Under the pieces are notes generated by a model. It was given only the letters and a program-made list of their open reading frames with translations. It was not told the DNA's origin and did no database searches. Position numbers and translations under genes: made by a program. This document shows, piece after piece, positions 59,637 to 64,000 of a DNA stretch of 64,000 nt (within the stretch, counting starts at the first letter, position 1; every line of letters begins with the position of its first letter). Where the stretch lies: contig NZ_SHLD01000001.1 in assembly GCF_004217615.1 (NCBI RefSeq), positions 5,952,001-6,016,000 on the forward strand. Direction: 5' to 3'. Source of the DNA: Micromonospora kangleipakensis (GTDB lineage Bacteria; Actinomycetota; Actinomycetes; Mycobacteriales; Micromonosporaceae).

Positions 59637-60046
59637 TGCCATGTTCAACGCCCCGGCCCCGGCCGCCATTCCACCGCCGGGGTGGCCCCGACCACCGGAC
59701 ACCCCACCACGAACCGGACACCCCACCCACCCGGGCGCACCCCGACCCGGACACCCGACCCCACGCGATATGAATCCGCCGACAGCCACCCAGCGCTCTC
59801 TCTCGGGAGAGGAACGGCCATCCGGCGTGACGAGGGCATTCTTTCCCTGTCGCCGTCCGGATCCCGGTCGGAGGCGCCGACGAGGCGGGCGATACCTCGG
59901 GGCGGATGCCGCCATGTCCGGTTCGCCCCGGCCAAAACCACGCCGTCCCGCGCCCCACGCCCCCCCCACGCCCGCACCTCGACCCCGCGCCTCCCGCCGA
60001 GCTACCGACGGTCACCCTCGTTCTGCCGGCCAACCATCCGACCGCT

Positions 60047-60119
60047 CCCTTTGCTCTGCTTCACCATGGGCAACAGGCACGACCGGTAACTGTTGCGTCC
60101 GCTGAAGCAGAGCCAAGGG
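60047..60119. repeat. 73-bp nested hairpin-forming sequence between the C39-like gene and uvrC
   Basis: A 17-base arm (60047-60063, containing GCTCTGCTTCA) pairs with 60103-60119 with one mismatch. Inside, after symmetrical 7-base internal loops, CAACAG (60071-60076) pairs with CTGTTG (60090-60095) around a 14-base loop. It does not form a tRNA cloverleaf. It could be an unrecognised structured RNA, a small mobile-element remnant or a terminator. Confidence 0.6.
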
Positions 60120-60217
60120 CGGGCGAGAAGTAACCCCGCTCGGGGCGCCCGAGTCGAAAAAGCCTGGTCAGAAGCCTGCGACGAACCGGGAACGCGACGT
60201 GGTCGGCAGGGAGCCCG

Positions 60218-62158
60218 TCACGAGCTCTGCGGTGTCCTGGTGCCTTCGTCCAGGGCGGCCAGGATCGCCTCGGCCGTCCGCTTCCCCACCCCGGGCACCT
60301 CGGTGATCTCCTCGACCGTGGCGGCGGAGAGCCGCTTGAGCGAGCCGAAATGCCGCAGCAGCGCCTTGCGCCGTACGTCGCCCAGCCCAGGAATGTTGTC
60401 CAGCGCCGACTCGGTCATCCGCTTCGAGCGGCGCTGGCGGTGGAAGGTGATGGCGAAGCGGTGCGCCTCGTCGCGGACCCGTTGCAGCAGGTATAGCCCC
60501 TCGGAGGTGCGCGGCAGGATGATCGGGAACTCGTCGTCGGGCAGCCACACCTCCTCCAGCCGCTTGGCCAGCCCGCACAGCGCCACGTCATCGATGCCCA
60601 GCTCGGCGAGGGCCTGCGCGGCGGCGGCGACCTGGGGCGCGCCGCCGTCGACCACCACCAGCTGGGGCGGGTACGCGAACTTGCGGGGCCGACCGGTGGT
60701 CGGGTCGATGCCGGGCCGGTCCGGGTCGCCGGCGGTCTCCTCGCCGATCTCCCCGGTCTCGGCGCGGGTCTCCAGATAGCGGGCGAAGCGCCGGCGCAGC
60801 ACCTCGGACATGGCGGAGAGGTCGTCGGTGGCGCCCCGGACGATGAACCGGCGGTATTCGCCCTTGCGGGGCAGCCCGTCCTCGAAGACGACCATGCTGG
60901 CCACCACGTCGGTGCCCTGGATCTGGGAGACGTCGAAGCACTCGATGCGCAGTGGCGACGTCCGCATGCCGAGCGCGTCGCTGATCTCGTCGAGCGCCTT
61001 GCTGCGGGTGGCCAGGTCGCCGGCCCGCTTGAGCTTGTGCCGGGCCAGGGCGTCCTTGGCGTTGCGCTCCACGGTCTCGAGCAGCGACTTCTTGTCGCCG
61101 CGCTGCGGCACCCGCAGCGACACCCGGCTGCCCCGGTGGTGGGAGAGCCATTCGGCGAGCGCCTCGGCGTCGGCGGGCAGCTCGGGCACGAGCAGCTCGC
61201 GGGGCACGTCGGCCTCGCCCTGCTCCCCGCCGTAGACCTGGGTGCAGAAGTGGTGCACCAGGTCGCCGGTGCTCAGGTCCTCGGTCTTCTCCACCACCCA
61301 GCCGCGCTGGCCGCGGACCCGGCCGTCGCGCACGTGGAAGACCTGGACGGCGGCTTCGAGGGGATCGTCGGCGAAGGCCACCACGTCGGCGTCGGTGCCG
61401 TCGCCGAGCACCACGGTCTGCTTCTCCATCGCCCGCCGCAGGGCGGCGACGTCGTCGCGGAGCCGGGCGGCCCGTTCGAACTCCAGCTGCTCGCTGGCCT
61501 CGGTCATCTCCCGTTCGAGCCGGCGGACCATGGTGTCGGTGCGGCCGGCCATGAAGTCGCAGAACCCGTTGACGATGTCACGGTGCTGCTCGGCGGAGAC
61601 GCTGCCGACGCACGGCGCGGAGCACTTGCCGATGTAGCCCAGCAGGCAGGGACGACCCACCTGGCCGGCCCGCTTGAACACGCCGGACGAGCAGGTCCGG
61701 GCCGGGAAGACCCGGAGCAGCAGGTCGAGCGTCTCGCGGATCGCCCAGGCGTGCGAGTACGGCCCGAAGTAGCGCACCCCCTTGCGCTTGGCGCCCCGCA
61801 TCACCTGGAGCCGCGGGTACTCCTCGTCGAGCGTGACGGCCAGGTAGGGGTACGACTTGTCGTCGCGGTAGCGGACGTTGAACCGCGGGTCGTACTGCTT
61901 GATCCAGGTGTATTCGAGCTGGAGCGCCTCGACCTCGGTGCCGACGGTGACCCAGTCGACCGACTCGGCGGTGGTGACCATCTGCTGGGTGCGCTGGTGC
62001 AGGCCCCACAGGTCGGCGAAGTAGGAGCTGAGCCGGCTGCGCAGGTTCTTCGCCTTGCCGACGTAGATGACCTGGCCGGTGCCGTCGCGGAACCGGTAGA
62101 CCCCTGGCGACTCCGGGATGGTGCCGGGCGCGGGACGGTACGTCGACGGATCAGCCAC
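60218..62158 (-). CDS. uvrC: UvrABC excinuclease subunit UvrC
   Basis: A 646-residue nucleotide-excision-repair nuclease. GIY-YIG domain at the N-terminus ([24 protein letters not shown]), Cys-rich [18 protein letters not shown]/UvrB-binding motif around residue 220, RNase H-like domain ([25 protein letters not shown]) and a C-terminal helix-hairpin-helix pair ([19 protein letters not shown]). GTG 62158 ([12 protein letters not shown]). Confidence 0.97.
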   Translation of the reverse strand: MADPSTYRPAPGTIPESPGVYRFRDGTGQVIYVGKAKNLRSRLSSYFADLWGLHQRTQQMVTTAESVDWVTVGTEVEALQLEYTWIKQYDPRFNVRYRDDKSYPYLAVTLDEEYPRLQVMRGAKRKGVRYFGPYSHAWAIRETLDLLLRVFPARTCSSGVFKRAGQVGRPCLLGYIGKCSAPCVGSVSAEQHRDIVNGFCDFMAGRTDTMVRRLEREMTEASEQLEFERAARLRDDVAALRRAMEKQTVVLGDGTDADVVAFADDPLEAAVQVFHVRDGRVRGQRGWVVEKTEDLSTGDLVHHFCTQVYGGEQGEADVPRELLVPELPADAEALAEWLSHHRGSRVSLRVPQRGDKKSLLETVERNAKDALARHKLKRAGDLATRSKALDEISDALGMRTSPLRIECFDVSQIQGTDVVASMVVFEDGLPRKGEYRRFIVRGATDDLSAMSEVLRRRFARYLETRAETGEIGEETAGDPDRPGIDPTTGRPRKFAYPPQLVVVDGGAPQVAAAAQALAELGIDDVALCGLAKRLEEVWLPDDEFPIILPRTSEGLYLLQRVRDEAHRFAITFHRQRRSKRMTESALDNIPGLGDVRRKALLRHFGSLKRLSAATVEEITEVPGVGKRTAEAILAALDEGTRTPQSS

Positions 62159-62207
62159 CCACCAAGCCTAATCCGCCCCTCCGACACCCTCCCCCACCCG
62201 CCACTCC

Positions 62208-62268
62208 GTTGATCATGAAGTTGCCGGCAGTCTGGATCTCCTCCACTGCCGCCAACCTCATGATCGAC
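62208..62268. repeat. REP-like intergenic inverted repeat
   Basis: A 24-base arm (62208-62231, GTTGATCATGAAGTTGCCGG...) pairs with 62245-62268 with three mismatches around a 13-base loop, between the second Rieske gene's stop and the uvrC start. Its GATCATGA(A/G)GTTG core resembles a dispersed intergenic element I associate with Micromonospora genomes. Confidence 0.65.
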
Positions 62269-62279
62269 GATGCCGGGGG

Positions 62280-62762
62280 TCAGGCGAGGGAGATGTGGTC
62301 GCCCTGGACCTTGATCTCCTTGGGCGGCAGGGGCCTGGTCGCCGGGCCCTGCTTGACCGATCCGTCGGTGATCGAGTACTTGCTGCCGTGGCAGGTGCAG
62401 TTGATCGTGCCGCCGTCGATGTTCGACACCGGGCAGTTCTGGTGGGTGCAGATCGGATCGAAGGCCTTGAACTCCCCCGGGTTCGGCTGGGTGATCACCA
62501 CACCCTGGGCGGCGTAGATGGCGCCCCCGCCGACCGGGATGTCCGCGGTCCTGGCGATCGATGCCGCACCCTGCCGGTCGCCACCCTCGGCGTCACCAGC
62601 CGTCGCCCCCGGGCCACCGCTGGTTGGCGCGGTGGCGCCGTCGCCGGAGTCGTCGCCGCCGCAGGCTGCCAAGAGCACCGATGCTCCCACCGCCCCGGCG
62701 CCCGCGAGCAGCGCCCGCCGGGTCTGCGTACCGGGTCCGGTCAATACCTGATCGTCACTCAT
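62280..62762 (-). CDS. Rieske [2Fe-2S] Tat-type lipoprotein (downstream copy)
   Basis: 160 residues. The N-terminus has a twin-arginine signal TRRALLAGAGAVGASVL ending in a lipobox LAAC (Cys ~34), so export by Tat and lipid attachment are likely. After a Gly/Asp-rich linker, the Rieske domain holds CTHQNCPVSNIDGG and CTCHGSKYS. Probably an extracytoplasmic electron carrier; partner unknown. ATG 62762 follows GAGAGG. Tandem paralogue of the next gene, same length. Confidence 0.9.
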   Translation of the reverse strand: MSDDQVLTGPGTQTRRALLAGAGAVGASVLLAACGGDDSGDGATAPTSGGPGATAGDAEGGDRQGAASIARTADIPVGGGAIYAAQGVVITQPNPGEFKAFDPICTHQNCPVSNIDGGTINCTCHGSKYSITDGSVKQGPATRPLPPKEIKVQGDHISLA

Positions 62763-63078
62763 CTCCGGCCTCTCTGCGTCGACTGCCACCGCCGGTCGCG
62801 ATCGGCGGCCACGCCCCTGCACACGCAACACCGTGCCGGACGGTTCACCCAAGGACAAGGTGGGTGTCGGCTCGAGCGGACACCCATGACGTCCCGTAAC
62901 GCGCTTGAGCACTATGACCCGGCACTCCGGGCGGAGGGGACCCGCCGCCCCGCGCCAGCCGCACGGCCCCGAGCACCAGCCGGGCGGCTGGTGGGGTGGG
63001 CGCCGGTCGGGTGGGCTCTGGCCGGGCGGGGCGCAGGCCGGAACGAGACGGACGGGGGCCGGAACTGGGCGGCGCGGG
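62763..63078. other. Non-coding gap between the two Rieske genes
   Basis: 316 bases. The half nearest the downstream gene carries a leader similar to that of the other copy, including GGGTGAACCGTC on the minus strand (62839-62850). The rest (62881-63078) is GC-rich with no recognised feature. Confidence 0.5.
62839..62850 (-). promoter_or_regulatory. Conserved box upstream of downstream Rieske gene
   Basis: GGGTGAACCGTC, 77 bases before the start codon, is repeated exactly before the other Rieske gene (63632-63643). Possibly a promoter -35 region of an ECF-type or similar sigma; function inferred only from conservation. Confidence 0.45.
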
Positions 63079-63561
63079 TCAGGCCAGGGAGATCTGGTCG
63101 CCGGTGACCTTGATCTCCCTGGGCGGGAGCGGCCGCTTGGCCGGGGGCGTCTTGACCGAGCCGTCGACGATGGAGAACTTGCTGCCGTGGCAGAGGCAGT
63201 CGATCGTGCCGCCCTCGACGCGTGAAACCGTGCAGTTCTGGTGGGTGCAGATCGCACTGAAGCTCTTGAATTCACCCTGATTCGGCTGCGTGACCACGAC
63301 GCCCTGGTCGGCGAAGATCTTGCCGCCACCGACCGGGATGTCGGTGGTCTTGGCCAGCGGCCGGCCGGCCGCCGGATCGCCGCCGCCGGTGCTCGTGGGG
63401 GTGGGGCTGGCGGTGACGGTGGTTGGGGGGGCGGCGGCGTCGGAGTCGTCGTCGTCGCCGCAGGCGGCCAGGACCGCCGCCACGCCGACCGCGCCCGCAC
63501 CGGTGAGCAGGGCCCGACGGCTCTGCGTACCGGGCTCGGTGCTCACCTGATCCTCGCTCAT
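63079..63561 (-). CDS. Rieske [2Fe-2S] Tat-type lipoprotein (upstream copy)
   Basis: 160 residues, paralogue of the gene at 62280. Tat signal SRRALLTGAGAVGVAAV with lipobox LAAC, a Thr/Pro/Gly linker, then ligand motifs CTHQNCTVSRVEGG and CLCHGSKFS, and the same ending PLPPREIKVTGDQISLA. The two copies share about two thirds of their Rieske domains but have unlike linkers. ATG 63561 follows GAGAGG. Flanked by uvrA upstream. Confidence 0.9.
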   Translation of the reverse strand: MSEDQVSTEPGTQSRRALLTGAGAVGVAAVLAACGDDDDSDAAAPPTTVTASPTPTSTGGGDPAAGRPLAKTTDIPVGGGKIFADQGVVVTQPNQGEFKSFSAICTHQNCTVSRVEGGTIDCLCHGSKFSIVDGSVKTPPAKRPLPPREIKVTGDQISLA

Positions 63562-63631
63562 GCCTCGCCCCTCTCTGCCGCCGCGCCCGTCATTCGCGGT
63601 CACGTTCCTGCACGCAGAGACCACTCTGTCA

Positions 63632-63643
63632 GACGGTTCACCC
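63632..63643 (-). promoter_or_regulatory. Conserved box upstream of upstream Rieske gene
   Basis: GGGTGAACCGTC, 71 bases before the start codon, identical to the box at 62839-62850. The following leader also shares TGCGTG, GCAGG and CGTG-CCGC stretches with the other copy, so the duplication included the promoter. Confidence 0.45.
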
Positions 63644-63705
63644 GGTTTGCGGGGATTCGGGCCGGCCACGACCGGGCCGGTCACCCCACCGTGGAGGCGA
63701 GGAGG

Positions 63706-64000
63706 TCAGCGTGCCCCGGCGGGCACCTTCTTCGTACCCCGGGGCTTGGCACCGTTGGCCTTGGCCGCCCGGGTGGTGGCCGCCCTGGCCCCCTTCGCCT
63801 CGCCGTCGAGCTTGAGCACCTGGCGCAGGAACTGGCCGGTGTGGCTCTCGGTCACCTCGGCGACCTCCTCCGGCGTGCCGGTGGCGAGCACCGCGCCGCC
63901 CCGGTGGCCGCCCTCCGGGCCCATGTCGATCAACCAGTCGGCGGTCTTGATCACGTCGAGGTTGTGCTCGATGGTGATCACCGTGTTGCCCTTGTCGACC
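63706..64000 (-). CDS. uvrA: UvrABC excinuclease subunit UvrA, C-terminal end (cut by window edge)
   Basis: The last ~97 residues of UvrA are present; the gene continues past the right end. [20 protein letters not shown] then [21 protein letters not shown] is the ABC-type D-loop/H-loop region of its second ATPase domain. The final ~35 residues are Ala/Lys/Gly-rich, as in actinobacterial UvrA. It acts with UvrC, encoded 1.5 kb downstream, in nucleotide-excision repair. Confidence 0.95.
   Translation of the reverse strand, partial: VDKGNTVITIEHNLDVIKTADWLIDMGPEGGHRGGAVLATGTPEEVAEVTESHTGQFLRQVLKLDGEAKGARAATTRAAKANGAKPRGTKKVPAGAR

Larger units (their letters stand above)
59355..60046. other. Long non-coding stretch upstream of the C39-like peptidase gene
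   Basis: No convincing gene on either strand. It should hold the peptidase promoter. Direct repeats around GATGTAACC (59481-59489 and 59559-59567) and a palindrome at 59611-59636 lie in the first 300 bases; the rest (59640-60046) is extremely C-rich. A searched-for c-di-AMP riboswitch, seen before some actinobacterial wall hydrolases, was not recognisable. Confidence 0.55.

Noticed and set aside
60047..60119. tRNA or tmRNA gene in the 73-base structured element
   Set aside because: Length is suggestive but there is one long stem, no cloverleaf, no T-loop GGTTCGA-type sequence and no anticodon arm.
59355..60217. c-di-AMP (ydaO-type) riboswitch before the secreted peptidase
   Set aside because: Typical conserved blocks were not found on the minus strand; the region is repeats and C-rich filler.
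62839..63643. Calling GGGTGAACCGTC a proven ECF sigma promoter
   Set aside because: It is conserved in two paralogous leaders only, which could be due to recent duplication; no convincing -10 partner was identified.

Overview
The window is a 64 kb stretch of a very GC-rich actinobacterial chromosome. GTG and TTG starts are common and genes are tightly packed. A conservon, WhiA, RbpA, OpcA, SufR-SufBDCSU, AcnR and an acVLRF1-type release factor all point to Actinobacteria. The gene content and a dispersed repeat built around GTTGATCATGAAGTTG make Micromonosporaceae (Micromonospora or a close relative) the most likely home. That family assignment is inference from gene content, not from a marker-gene comparison.

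Layout. 1-800: the truncated start of a DedA membrane protein and an internally deleted VOC protein. 798-3668: aconitase, with a promoter and an operator-like palindrome. 3731-7764: a four-gene conservon (cvnA-D). 7877-11816: a compact terpenoid locus (P450, class I synthase, class II cyclase), all with 4-base overlaps. 11979-16005: GNAT, DUF2630, RIO kinase, HAD and nitrilase genes. 16112-16684: AcnR, the likely repressor of aconitase. 16808-19106: a three-gene, 4-base-overlapping set of TIGR04222 membrane protein with a Cys/Gly tail, DUF692/MNIO enzyme and partner protein. This is the best candidate for a little-described system. 19149-30000: SDR, uracil/thymine-mismatch glycosylase, ABC exporter, enoyl-CoA hydratase, small HTH protein, CadD-type transporter, ABC-F, zinc peptidase, small enzymes, acVLRF1 and LysE.

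30302-37007: the SUF iron-sulfur operon in the order sufR-sufB-sufD-Rieske ferredoxin-sufC-sufS-sufU-sufT, all on the minus strand. 37124-40587: heme A synthase (ctaA), an ATP-grasp enzyme coupled to a 111-residue unknown protein, and heme O synthase (ctaB). 40856-49409: a pentose-phosphate operon tkt-tal-pgi-zwf-opcA-pgl. 49455-56542 (minus): rapZ, yvcK, whiA, gap, pgk, tpiA, secG, rbpA. 56775-59354: recQ and a secreted C39-like peptidase. They sit with about 860 bp of repeat- and palindrome-rich non-coding DNA between rapZ and uvrC, genes that are neighbours in many actinobacteria. 60218-64000: uvrC, two tandem Tat-type Rieske lipoproteins, and the 3' end of uvrA.

The central theme is housekeeping carbon and iron-sulfur metabolism (aconitase/AcnR, SUF, heme A, pentose phosphate pathway, lower glycolysis) with two accessory islands, the terpenoid locus and the MNIO locus. 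Several strong convergent terminators mark the operon borders. No rRNA, tRNA, CRISPR array, insertion sequence or prophage gene was found.
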